Source: Paenibacillus selenitireducens
GTDB taxonomy: Bacteria; Bacillota; Bacilli; Paenibacillales; Paenibacillaceae
NCBI RefSeq assembly: GCF_002021565.1
Contig: NZ_MSZX01000001.1
Span: 27-64,026, forward strand
Direction of reading: 5' to 3'
DNA length: 64,000 nt
In this document: positions 7,298-14,032 of the stretch, one piece after another
How the letters are laid out: every line of letters begins with the position of its first letter
How positions within the stretch are numbered: position 1 is the first letter of the stretch
Notes under the pieces: model-generated
The model's input: only the letters and a program-made list of their open reading frames with translations
Database searches by the model: none
What the model was told of the DNA's origin: nothing
Position numbers and translations under genes: made by a program

Positions 7298-9160
7298 ATG
7301 GAATTACTGGAGAGAGTACAATTAGAAATTAAACGGTGCATCAGCCGTCTGAAGACGGAACAACATGTAGACGGATCTTGGAGGTATTATTTTGAAACAG
7401 GCCCTGTGACAGACGCCTATATGATGATTCTCTTAAGCACCCTTAACAGCCAAGATAAGAGGCTCATTCCCTTACTGGGTAAACGCTTGCTGAGCAAACA
7501 GGCAGAGAATGGAGCATGGAAGCAGTATGACGATGATGAAGGTCATCTCTCTTCTACGATCGAGGCTTATACCGGGCTGCTGCTTTCTGGATATTCAGAT
7601 CGGCATGAACGCCATATGCAACTGGCGGAAGCCTTTATCCTTCGTAACGGTGGAGTTGAGAATGCTCATATTTCCACCAAGTTCATGCTGGCTTTAAATC
7701 ATCTCTACCATTGGCCTGCCTTTTATCCGACCCCATTATTCTTATTGCATATGCCTAAGTTTATCCCCTTTAGCTTTTACAGATGGAGTTCCTATGTTCG
7801 CACTCATTTTGCCCCCGTATTGATTCTTTGCCACCGGAAATTCTCGCTAAGGAAGCCATCCGCACCGGACATCACTCACTTATTTGTAACTCGTAAATAC
7901 AAGAGACTTGATAGCAAGGGTCGTTGGTTACAAGTATTTTCGAAACATTGGCCAGCCAATCCTGTCTCTAAGGCGGCAATTAAGAAAGCGGAGCGTTATA
8001 TGCTGCAAAATATAGTACAGGATGGTACTCTCAGCAGTTATGCGAGCGCCACCTTCTTCATGATTTATGCTCTTCTGTCTCTCGGTTACCAGTCCGATTC
8101 TCCTATTATACAGCATGCCATTCAGGGGTTAACCTCTTATGGATACCAAATAAATGATGAGGCCCATATTCAGAACTCTCCTTCTACGGTATGGGATACG
8201 GCGCTGATCTGTCATTCTTTACAGGAAGCGGGACTAACGACAGAAGATCCGATGATTCAGAATGCCGCTCAATATTTACTTGCTCTTCAGCAAAGAGAAC
8301 TAAAGGAGGGGGGAGGAAGCACTTTTGTTCAACTTGCAGGAGGATGGGGATTTTCTGAAAGCAGCACGACAAATCCGGATGTGGATGATACGCAGGCTGT
8401 TTTGCGGGCGCTTACGCGGTTTGCCGACCATCAATTAGACTATCGGGAGGCGTGGAGAAAAGGAGTTAACTGGTTGTTAGGAATGCAAAATGATGATGGG
8501 GGCTGGGCGGCCTTTGAAAAGAACAGCATCCCATCTATAACTCGCCTATTCCGTATACAGAATTTTGCCGATACGGCTGCAGATCCTTCTGCTGCGGATG
8601 TAACAGGTCGTACCCTTGAATTTTTGGGCAGTCACTTAAAGTTGGCAATGACTCATCACCGGGTTCAAGCCAGTGTACACTGGCTTATCAAAAATCAAAA
8701 AAACGATGGATCATGGTATGGCCGGTGGGGAATTTCTTTTATTTATGGTACATGGGCCGCTGTCACCGGGATGAGAGCAGTTGGGATGCCTGCCGATCAT
8801 CCGACCATTCAACAAGCGGTTGACTGGCTGTTAAAGATCAGGCAATTGGACGGTGGATGGGGTGAGTCTTGCAAGAGCGATATACACAAAAAGTATGTTC
8901 CTGCTCCCTACTCTACGGTGGTTCACACGGCCTGGGCACTCGATACCTTAATTGCCATCCATGATCAGCCAACTGAAGAGATCAATAAAGGACTGGCCAA
9001 GTTAATGGAATGGAACAGGCAGGAGAGCAAACGATCATCGTACCCAACTGGTGCCGGGCTGCCCGGGCATTTCTATATTCATTATCACAGTTATCCCCAT
9101 ATTTGGCCCTTGCTCACCTTGAGTCATTATATGAAGAAATACAAAGACTACGACATGTAA
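7298..9160 (+). CDS. sqhC: Squalene-hopene cyclase family, probable sporulenol synthase
   Basis: The protein has about 620 residues, the full length for class II terpene cyclases. The protonating Asp motif is in NPDVDDTQAVLRAL (near residue 360), and several QW repeats are visible (QNDDGGWAAFEKN, NDGSWYGRWG, LDGGWGESCKS). Conserved words such as STVWDTALICHSLQ, ASATFFMIYALLSLG and FYIHYHSYPHIWPLL match the Bacillus sporulenol synthase branch, which cyclises tetraprenyl-curcumene in spores, better than hopanoid producers. The start at 7298 uses GGGGTG just upstream; GTG at 7271 is a weaker alternative. It is probably sporulation-linked and membrane-associated. The substrate assignment is inference. 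Confidence 0.88.
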   Translation: MELLERVQLEIKRCISRLKTEQHVDGSWRYYFETGPVTDAYMMILLSTLNSQDKRLIPLLGKRLLSKQAENGAWKQYDDDEGHLSSTIEAYTGLLLSGYSDRHERHMQLAEAFILRNGGVENAHISTKFMLALNHLYHWPAFYPTPLFLLHMPKFIPFSFYRWSSYVRTHFAPVLILCHRKFSLRKPSAPDITHLFVTRKYKRLDSKGRWLQVFSKHWPANPVSKAAIKKAERYMLQNIVQDGTLSSYASATFFMIYALLSLGYQSDSPIIQHAIQGLTSYGYQINDEAHIQNSPSTVWDTALICHSLQEAGLTTEDPMIQNAAQYLLALQQRELKEGGGSTFVQLAGGWGFSESSTTNPDVDDTQAVLRALTRFADHQLDYREAWRKGVNWLLGMQNDDGGWAAFEKNSIPSITRLFRIQNFADTAADPSAADVTGRTLEFLGSHLKLAMTHHRVQASVHWLIKNQKNDGSWYGRWGISFIYGTWAAVTGMRAVGMPADHPTIQQAVDWLLKIRQLDGGWGESCKSDIHKKYVPAPYSTVVHTAWALDTLIAIHDQPTEEINKGLAKLMEWNRQESKRSSYPTGAGLPGHFYIHYHSYPHIWPLLTLSHYMKKYKDYDM

Positions 9161-9296
9161 CCAATTTCACTTTTACGAGAAAGTAGCCCTGTCCATTTCT
9201 GAACGATCACATATGCTAAGCTAATCGTCACAAAGCCGGAGAAAGCTTTTAAAGGCGAGAAAAACGATCAATACGAAAGGAGAAATTGGAGAAATT

Positions 9297-9578
9297 ATGG
9301 CATACCTTGACCCGCAATTAATGAGAACGTTTCGCTGCAAATTCATGCACCCTCGGCATTTCCACCGTGTTTGTGGAATTCTTAGGTCCCATCGATATGA
9401 AGATTTTAAAGACCATGGTAAGTGCTGCGGTATGATTGATCGGCTATCCGATTGTTTGGGAGTGCCGGTCACACCCGATCAAAGAGAGAATGCAGCCCAG
9501 TGGCTGATGAATTGCTGCGTAGATCCTGAAAATCTTCGCCATCGTAGACGGATGTGGAGTCTAATCCATGGATTTTGA
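9297..9578 (+). CDS. Small Cys/His-rich hypothetical protein
   Basis: This 93-residue protein is basic and rich in His, Arg and Cys (KFMHPRHFHRVCGILRSHRY, KCCGMIDRLSDCLGVPVTPD, LMNCCVDPENLRHRRRMW). GVPVTPDQRENAAQWLMN loosely resembles the C-terminal part of SpoVIF-type sporulation proteins, but that link is weak. TTGGAGA lies just before the ATG and a terminator follows. It is 136 bp downstream of the cyclase and could share its sporulation timing. Function unknown. Confidence 0.6.
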   Translation: MAYLDPQLMRTFRCKFMHPRHFHRVCGILRSHRYEDFKDHGKCCGMIDRLSDCLGVPVTPDQRENAAQWLMNCCVDPENLRHRRRMWSLIHGF

Positions 9579-9597
9579 TATCGTATAGAGTGATATG

Positions 9598-9626
9598 GAG
9601 CTGTCTAATGGGCAGCTCTTTGTTTT
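9598..9626 (+). terminator. Intrinsic terminator
   Basis: GAGCTGTC/GGCAGCTC hairpin followed by TTTGTTTT, 20 bp after the Cys/His-rich gene. Confidence 0.75.
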
Positions 9627-9921
9627 GAGTACTTGGCTGAATATCAAGTACGGCACCCTGGACGCGTTGAATCATGCCCGGTTATAACAATCTGGAGCCA
9701 TAGAGGCCCGGCATGCTTTGGTGGGAACAGCCGTTGATGCGAGGTAGCCGTCACTGCAGCTGACTTACCGTGTGCAAAATTCCTGATTTGAGCTTATGTA
9801 AGCCCTAATCTTGATTACCATGTGGGAAGTCTTATGACTCGTTAACTAATGTGGAGTTGATTTGTTCGGAGAAAGATGCTGTTGCCGCTGGATATAAGAA
9901 AGCAAAAAACTGAACATGTAT

Positions 9922-9957
9922 GAGCTTGGGACAAAGATCTCAGGCTCTTTTTTGTTT
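9922..9957 (+). terminator. Intrinsic terminator
   Basis: GAGC-TTGGGA / TCTCAG-GCTC hairpin followed by TTTTTTG, 10 bp after the stop of the gene tail. Confidence 0.7.
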
Positions 9958-9999
9958 TCCTAAATCAAGGTGAGCTTTACATGATCCATCATTGAAAAG

Positions 10000-10029
10000 A
10001 GCCCGGATTGCTCCGAGGCTTTTTATTCT
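10000..10029 (+). terminator. Intrinsic terminator-like hairpin
   Basis: AGCCCGGA-TTGC-TCCGAGGCT then TTTTATT. A near copy of this hairpin overlaps the 3' end of the next gene at 10131-10155. Confidence 0.6.
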
Positions 10030-10036
10030 GTTGTGC

Positions 10037-10077
10037 AAAAAAAAAGCACGGCGCCATAAGTTGGCAACCATGCTTTA
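10037..10077 (-). terminator. Strong leftward terminator
   Basis: AAAGCACGG...GCCA / TGGC...CCATGCTTT hairpin with a run of nine T on the minus strand. It is placed to end the small gene at 10137-10349. Confidence 0.75.
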
Positions 10078-10136
10078 TAGGGGTGACTGTACGATCTCGT
10101 GATATATTATGCAAAGAATGTGTTAAATGTGCCGGA

Positions 10137-10349
10137 TCACTCCGAGGCTCTTTTCATTTCTATAACCCTTGATACATGCTTAATCTCCGACATAGGTACC
10201 CAAGTAACCTCATAAGGCGACCTGATCGTAACTAGCCCGTGTACACCGATCTTCTCAGGTATCCCCATGGTGATCTTTCTGTCCATCGTTATCACCTTTA
10301 CATGTTGCCGCTTCGCGATCGCGATCCGTAACTCTTTATCCCAAGACAT
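10137..10349 (-). CDS. Small beta-rich hypothetical protein
   Basis: The protein has about 70 residues: MSWDKELRIAIAKRQHVKVI, then TMDRKITMGIPEKIGVHGLV and TIRSPYEVTWVPMSEIKHVS. Alternating hydrophobic residues suggest a small SH3- or OB-like beta barrel. I do not recognise a family. AAGGTGG sits about 7 nt before the ATG at 10349, so the longer frame from 10406 is rejected. The 3' end overlaps a hairpin that is duplicated about 130 bp away. Confidence 0.55.
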   Translation of the reverse strand: MSWDKELRIAIAKRQHVKVITMDRKITMGIPEKIGVHGLVTIRSPYEVTWVPMSEIKHVSRVIEMKRASE

Positions 10350-10629
10350 AAAATACCACCTTTCTACGCTAGATTGTCGCTGAAATGGTGGTATTTGTAA
10401 AGTCACTACAAAGTGCTTCTATAATTATTGCATGCATAAACTATGTTTTGTATCCTTGTTAGACAGTCGTTACTTTATAAATCTTTTATTAACAATGCGT
10501 TCTCGACCCAAAGGAATCCTAACACATCCAGACTGTTACAGTTCCATACGCCACGACTTGACCAATCTAATTTCTTTAGATCAAGTAAGGATGTAAATTC
10601 TTCGACAGTGTTACAATCAATTAATCTGA

Positions 10630-10716
10630 TCATCTGCGAGCCCTCCACGAGCGAACCAATGCTGCGATACTCAGGGCCAAAGCTGCTACTATAATGATCC
10701 ACGTAACGATATTCAT
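10630..10716 (-). CDS. Single-span membrane peptide
   Basis: A 28-residue peptide: MNIVTWIIIVAALALSIAAL followed by VRSWRARR. It is one transmembrane helix with an Arg-rich tail. GGAGG lies 7 nt before the ATG, which is why this frame is preferred over an 89-codon frame on the same strand that lacks a ribosome site. Size and shape resemble holin-like or type I toxin peptides. It lies downstream of a second such peptide gene in the same orientation. Confidence 0.5.
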   Translation of the reverse strand: MNIVTWIIIVAALALSIAALVRSWRARR

Positions 10717-10755
10717 GACTTATACCTCCCAATTTATTTTTCATTTCGTTTATGT

Positions 10756-10795
10756 TAAGATTGGAGGAGGGGAATCCACTCCCCTCCGAGGAACT
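10756..10795. other. GC-rich hairpin between the two membrane peptides
   Basis: GGAGGGGA and CTCCCCTCC form a strong stem with no clear T tract. It could separate or stabilise the two peptide messages. Confidence 0.45.
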
Positions 10796-10796
10796 T

Positions 10797-10919
10797 TTAA
10801 CGTTTGCGTGGTGGCGTGCGTTTGGTTCCTTTTTTGTTTTTCTTTCGGCTTTCTCTTAGAAGTATGTAGGCTGTAATGAGTTGAATGAGAGCCGTTAGAA
10901 GTTGTACCCAATCTTTCAT
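10797..10919 (-). CDS. Cationic membrane peptide, holin/toxin-like
   Basis: A 40-residue peptide: MKDWVQLLTALIQLITAYIL (one membrane helix), then LRESRKKNKKGTKRTPPRKR, a very basic tail. GGAGGTGAGACAAGCA leads directly into the ATG and is one of the best ribosome sites in the region. It is divergent from a ribbon-helix-helix gene, with two operator-like palindromes between them. Such short, highly translated, cationic single-span peptides are typical of type I or holin-like toxins, but no toxicity can be read from sequence. Confidence 0.6.
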   Translation of the reverse strand: MKDWVQLLTALIQLITAYILLRESRKKNKKGTKRTPPRKR

Positions 10920-10952
10920 TGCTTGTCTCACCTCCTTTCCATACTCTAATTA

Positions 10953-11003
10953 TATACTGGTACCAGTATAATGTCAACAGTTATCTATACTGGTTACAGT
11001 ACA
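10953..11003. promoter_or_regulatory. Paired palindromic operators, TATACTGGTACCAGTATA type
   Basis: A perfect 18-bp palindrome TATACTGGTACCAGTATA (10953-10970) is followed 33 bp on (centre to centre) by a second copy with three mismatches (10986-11003). They lie between divergent genes; the second copy abuts the TATAAT -10 (11014-11019) of the rightward gene. Three-helical-turn spacing suits cooperative repressor binding. Confidence 0.7.
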
Positions 11004-11038
11004 TTTTGTGTGCTATAATAATGCCGAGGGGTGATACT

Positions 11039-11245
11039 ATGGAAAAGCAAGGAAAAGCATCTACAAGGGCAAAGGATAAGTATAACGCAGCTAATTATGA
11101 TCAAATAAAGATATGGAGTAAAAAAGGCGATAGAGGTCGAATAGACGAAGCAGCTAAAAAAGCTGATAAGAGTAGGAATGCATTCATACTAGAAGCGATT
11201 GAAGAGAAAATAGAGCGTGACCTGAACAAAACCACGGAAGCCTAA
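11039..11245 (+). CDS. Ribbon-helix-helix (Arc-like) DNA-binding protein
   Basis: This 68-residue protein contains ANYDQIKIWSKKGDRGRIDE followed by AAKKADKSRNAFILEAIEEK, the strand-helix-helix of Arc/MetJ-type regulators common on phages and conjugative elements. GAGGGGTG precedes the ATG at 11039; the longer upstream frame reads through the operators and is not credible. It is divergent from the cationic membrane peptide and is the natural candidate to bind the palindromes between them. A terminator follows immediately. Confidence 0.75.
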   Translation: MEKQGKASTRAKDKYNAANYDQIKIWSKKGDRGRIDEAAKKADKSRNAFILEAIEEKIERDLNKTTEA

Positions 11246-11265
11246 TGCTTTCGCGGTTATTTTTT
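11230..11265 (+). terminator. Intrinsic terminator
   Basis: AACCACGGAAGC / GCTTTCGCGGTT hairpin followed by ATTTTTT, overlapping the end of the ribbon-helix-helix gene. Confidence 0.75.
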
Positions 11266-11328
11266 GTCCTTGTATAAGAACATACATTCCCTTATAATAA
11301 GAACAAATATTCGCATGAGGTGATTTCG

Positions 11329-11526
11329 ATGCCAAAGAAATACGTAGGTGAACTTGTGGAAATCATATATTTATCTAAGTCTGGAGCGTTTACACAGCGC
11401 AAGGTTACCATATCAAGCATCAAGGATGGAATTATTAGGGCCATCGATAAAGGCACAGGAGAGTGGCGGACATTTCGCGAGGATAGCATCATGGCATGGC
11501 AGCCAGTGATTAATAGTGCTGTCTGA
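11329..11526 (+). CDS. Small WYL-like beta-barrel protein
   Basis: This 65-residue protein contains VEIIYLSKSGAFTQRKVTIS, IIRAIDKGTGEWRTFREDSI and MAWQPV. The strand pattern and the RTFR-DSI-AWQPV ending resemble the WYL-type small beta barrel found alone in phage and mobile-element loci. GAGGTG lies 6 nt before the ATG. It overlaps the next gene by 11 bp, so the two are translationally coupled with the LexA-like pair behind. The family call is tentative. Confidence 0.6.
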   Translation: MPKKYVGELVEIIYLSKSGAFTQRKVTISSIKDGIIRAIDKGTGEWRTFREDSIMAWQPVINSAV

Positions 11527-11779
11527 TATCGAGCGTAAGACCTTAAGGGTACTGTTTAATTATTCTCACAGTCATAAAAGGATGCCGACGTTTGAACAAC
11601 TAGAGCTAATGATCGGCAGGAACAGACCAACGGTATACCAAACGTTAAAAGCTTTAGAAAAAGATAATTACATTACCTGGGCAGATGGTAATATGAAATC
11701 AATTGTTGTGATAGATCCATGGGAACGATCCTATTTAGGCTTTGCTGAAATAAGAAAACGATATGAAAGAAGCGTATAG
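11516..11779 (+). CDS. LexA-like winged helix protein (DNA-binding half)
   Basis: This 87-residue protein contains ERKTLRVLFNYSHSHKRMPT, FEQLELMIGRNRPTVYQTLK and ALEKDNYITWADGN, matching the N-terminal winged helix of LexA (helix, Pro-Thr turn, recognition helix, then Leu-x-x-Leu-x-x-x-Gly/Asn-Tyr-Ile wing). It ends soon after the wing. A separate S24-like gene follows within 2 bp (or overlaps by 17 bp), as if LexA were split into two proteins. The start is GTG at 11516, coupled to the preceding gene. Confidence 0.6.
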   Translation: MLSDIERKTLRVLFNYSHSHKRMPTFEQLELMIGRNRPTVYQTLKALEKDNYITWADGNMKSIVVIDPWERSYLGFAEIRKRYERSV

Positions 11780-11780
11780 A

Positions 11781-12065
11781 ATGGGAAAGAAACTTGAGGA
11801 AAACGGTGATAAGTTTTATCTTAAAGTTACAACTAAAGTTCCTTTTAAAAAAAGTATTCAAATAGGTGATGATATACTTGTATGTAAGAATGTAACTATA
11901 GAAAATGGGGATATAGTTGCAGTTAAGCTTAACTCACAGGTTGTTTTAAGCAGAATTAAACGCGTTATCAGAAGATACATACTGATAGATTATTCATCAG
12001 TTATAATTGATATAGATGACCGCAGGATTTTGGGTAAAGTCGTTAGAGTGATTGTAAATTGTTAA
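11781..12065 (+). CDS. S24/LexA C-terminal-like protein, apparently without catalytic residues
   Basis: The protein has about 94 residues. KKSIQIGDDILVCKNVTIEN, GDIVAVKLNSQVVLSRIKRV and DDRRILGKVVRVIVNC follow the order of LexA/CI S24 domains (I-x-x-GD-ilV, nGDivav, then ilGkVv-vi). The Gly-Asp-Ser-Met nucleophile motif reads TTKVPFKKS, and the catalytic Lys strand reads VVLSRI, so self-cleavage looks impossible. It may act as a dimerisation partner for the winged-helix protein upstream. The ATG at 11781 is preferred; ATG at 11763 would overlap that gene. A strong terminator follows. Confidence 0.55.
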   Translation: MGKKLEENGDKFYLKVTTKVPFKKSIQIGDDILVCKNVTIENGDIVAVKLNSQVVLSRIKRVIRRYILIDYSSVIIDIDDRRILGKVVRVIVNC

Positions 12066-12070
12066 ATGAT

Positions 12071-12110
12071 AAGGCAAAGTGTAATTTTTTTTATACACCT
12101 TGCCTTTTTT
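12071..12110 (+). terminator. Intrinsic terminator
   Basis: AAGGCAAAGTGTA / TACACCTTGCCTT hairpin followed by TTTTTT. It ends the LexA-like operon and abuts the broken end of spoVR. Confidence 0.85.
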
Positions 12111-12303
12111 CATATAATTGAATATTTGTTTTCCCGAAGCTCCAGTGCGAGAAGCGGGTTGGCATCCCATAAGCTCCGAACGTATAAATGATTTCCGCGG
12201 GACAAATCTCATAGCGCATCGGATAATAGTCGAGCCCGAAACCGTCGGCAATCTCCATGATCTCTGCAATTGCGTATTCTAATTGTGAGATTTCTTTATC
12301 CAT
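12091..12303 (-). pseudogene. spoVR: SpoVR, N-terminal fragment (gene interrupted)
   Basis: The first 58 or so codons are the N-terminus of stage V sporulation protein [21 protein letters not shown] and [18 protein letters not shown], as in full-length SpoVR proteins of roughly 450-500 residues. After FGKT (around 12130) the match ends, and foreign codons ([11 protein letters not shown]) run to a stop inside a terminator hairpin. The rest of spoVR is absent between here and position 1. The ATG overlaps the yhbH stop as TAATG, the translational coupling typical of the yhbH-spoVR operon. Either a second intervening element or a rearrangement has cut the gene. Confidence 0.88.
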
Positions 12304-12803
12304 TATTTTCGAGCTCCTTCCGGTGATTTGTGAAAGAAGGTTTTGAGCGCTTTGTAGACTTCTCCCTTTTCTTTGATCACATAATACATAAAATGCTCTT
12401 TGTTAATGTGCCGGTAGGCTGACATGAGTGTACTGCTGCGATTATACTGGTTCACTTCGCCATAGCCGAACATATTGCAGCGCTTCAGCAATTCGCCAAT
12501 CAGCTTCACACACCGATCATTGTCGGACGTCAGGTTATCACCATCGGAGAAGTGGAATGGATAAATATTATAATTGGCTGGCGGATAACGGCGATCGATA
12601 ATTTCAATGGCTTTGAGATACGCGGATGAACAGATCGTTCCCCCGCTCTCCCCACGCGTGAAGAATTCTTCTTCGGTGACTTCCTTGGCTTCGGTATGAT
12701 GGGCGATGAAAACAATTTCGACCTTCTCATACTGCTGGCGCAAGAATCGAGTCATCCAGAAAAAGAAGCTGCGCGCGCAATATTTTTCGAAGCTCCCCAT
12801 GGA
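12303..12803 (-). CDS. yhbH: YhbH (UPF0229), C-terminal part of an interrupted gene
   Basis: 165 codons encode the C-terminal half of the sporulation protein Yhb[61 protein letters not shown] and [20 protein letters not shown]. These form the von Willebrand A-like part of UPF0229 proteins, which work with PrkA kinase in sporulating Bacillales. There is no ribosome site before the first ATG (12800). The reading frame continues upstream into foreign DNA exactly at the attL-like site. Joined at GGA to the part ending at 37279 it restores the MIDAS motif DTSGSMG in frame. Confidence 0.9.
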   Translation of the reverse strand, partial: SMGSFEKYCARSFFFWMTRFLRQQYEKVEIVFIAHHTEAKEVTEEEFFTRGESGGTICSSAYLKAIEIIDRRYPPANYNIYPFHFSDGDNLTSDNDRCVKLIGELLKRCNMFGYGEVNQYNRSSTLMSAYRHINKEHFMYYVIKEKGEVYKALKTFFHKSPEGARK

Positions 12804-12816
12804 TATGGGTGTCTCA
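12788..12816. other. yhbH: attL-like junction of the yhbH element
   Basis: On the plus strand yhbH codons (AGCTCCCCAT, 12791-12800) meet GGA (12801-12803), then the element arm TATGGGTGTCTCA (12804-12816). The arm TGGGTGTCTCA is the inverted partner of TGAGATACCCA at the other end (10 of 11 positions). Confidence 0.85.
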
Positions 12817-12835
12817 CAATGAACCGAAAAAAGTA

Positions 12836-12864
12836 TTGAACGGAATGCGGGTCTTCGCTATAAT
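12836..12864 (+). promoter_or_regulatory. SigmaA-type promoter of the amino-sugar/peptidase operon
   Basis: TTGAAC (12836-12841), a 17-bp spacer and TATAAT (12859-12864). It starts only 20 bp inside the left end of the element and points into the kinase operon, so the cargo does not depend on host transcription. Confidence 0.75.
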
Positions 12865-13027
12865 ACAGGTGTATTTGAAGATATTTCCACACCCAGACTT
12901 CTTCTCATTTTTTTCTTCTCTCTACCTCTTCTAGATGAATACGCACGTACAAAATTCGAAGGTAATCAGCACATTTCACAGTTCAGTTGTATCCATGCTA
13001 CACCTCAAGGGAGGTAATGGGTTTATC

Positions 13028-13990
13028 GTGAAATATTACTTGAGTGCCGATGGTGGCGGAACGAAGCTTACGGCGATTCTATTCAATGATCAATTCCAAT
13101 TGATTGCTTATGGCAGCGGACAGGCTATTAACTACACCTCACAAGAAAATATTATCAGGTCCATTGCGGATTGTCTGGATCCTTGCCTGCGTGGGCACGA
13201 AGGAATCGAACTGGAAAACGTGTATTTTGCGATGCCGGCTTCTATGGACATATTTATAGAACAGTTGCGTAAGCGAGTACAGGTGAATGCTGCGCAGTGG
13301 TTAAGCGAAGGCCGCATGGCATTATTAGCTGGTGTGCAGCAGAAGACGGGCATCGTAGCGCTATCTGGCACAGGCTCTGGCGTATTCGGTATTCAAGAAG
13401 GAACGGAAGTGCATATCGGAGGATGGGGACATTTACTCGGTGATTTAGGAAGTGCTTATGAAATCGGCCGGGATGCGATCATGGCGGTTCTGAAATGTTA
13501 TGAACAGCGAGGCCCAGCCACGATATTACAGGCAATGTTCCGGGACGAGTGGCAGCTGTCCAGCAAGATGGATTTCATTACCCAAATCTACCTTCCATCG
13601 TATTCGCGCCGCAAAATAGCTTCCGCTGCCAGACTGGTTGCCTCAGCCGCGAAGCAAGGCGATGGAGTTGCGATACGAATTCTGGAGAAGGCAGGAGAAG
13701 AATTAGCCGAACAGACGAACGCCATGTTACAACAACAGCCCGAGGATAAAAATCCAATTGTCATGTTGGCAGGCAGCGTGTGGAAAGGTGCACGGCCTAT
13801 GCATGACCGGTTTACGCAGTGTGTTCTGGAACGATATCCCGGAGCTCGAATTTGCATTCCTGCGTTCGAACCTGTCATGGGAGGGTTATTCGCTCAATTT
13901 CTTGCGCAGGAACAGGAAAAGTTGGAGCAGGAGAGAGTTATCGCGGAGTTCATGCAGCATGACGCCATGATTTACAGAACCGATTGGTAG
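13028..13990 (+). CDS. BadF/BadG-type ATPase, probable N-acetylglucosamine kinase
   Basis: The protein has about 320 residues of the ASKHA fold. Phosphate-1 loop LSADGGGTKLTAILF is near the N-terminus, then LSGTGSGVFG (phosphate-2) and GGWGHLLGDLGSAYEIGRDA, the word typical of GlcNAc/glucosamine kinases in the BcrAD_BadFG family. It would phosphorylate an amino sugar with ATP in the cytosol. The start is uncertain: GTG at 13028 follows GGGAGG by about 12 nt and gives the normal N-terminus, while an upstream extension to 12935 is open but unlike the family. It is the first gene of a co-directional run of seven with SIS, ROK, asparaginase and peptidase genes. Confidence 0.82.
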   Translation: MKYYLSADGGGTKLTAILFNDQFQLIAYGSGQAINYTSQENIIRSIADCLDPCLRGHEGIELENVYFAMPASMDIFIEQLRKRVQVNAAQWLSEGRMALLAGVQQKTGIVALSGTGSGVFGIQEGTEVHIGGWGHLLGDLGSAYEIGRDAIMAVLKCYEQRGPATILQAMFRDEWQLSSKMDFITQIYLPSYSRRKIASAARLVASAAKQGDGVAIRILEKAGEELAEQTNAMLQQQPEDKNPIVMLAGSVWKGARPMHDRFTQCVLERYPGARICIPAFEPVMGGLFAQFLAQEQEKLEQERVIAEFMQHDAMIYRTDW

Positions 13991-14032
13991 TTCGGAATAT
14001 TTTATCTTCATCACCTTAAGGAGGAGTAAAAC

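Larger units (their letters stand above)
9627..10036. other. Gene-poor stretch with fragments and hairpins
   Basis: No complete gene is visible. A plus-strand open tail without a start (about 9811-9912, reading CGKSYDSLTNVELICSEKDA, then VAAGYKKAKN and a stop) looks like the end of a small protein and is followed by a terminator hairpin (9922-9957). A second hairpin lies at 10000-10029. The rest shows nothing I can name. Confidence 0.4.

Noticed and set aside
10475-10744. 89-codon minus-strand frame beginning MKNKLGGISHEYRY
   Set aside because: It has no ribosome site. An overlapping 28-codon membrane peptide on the same strand has a perfectly placed GGAGG, and codon content favours the latter.
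12935-13027. N-terminal extension of the sugar kinase
   Set aside because: The extension is open but lies before the G-rich ribosome site and has no counterpart in the kinase family; GTG 13028 gives the usual start of the ATPase fold.
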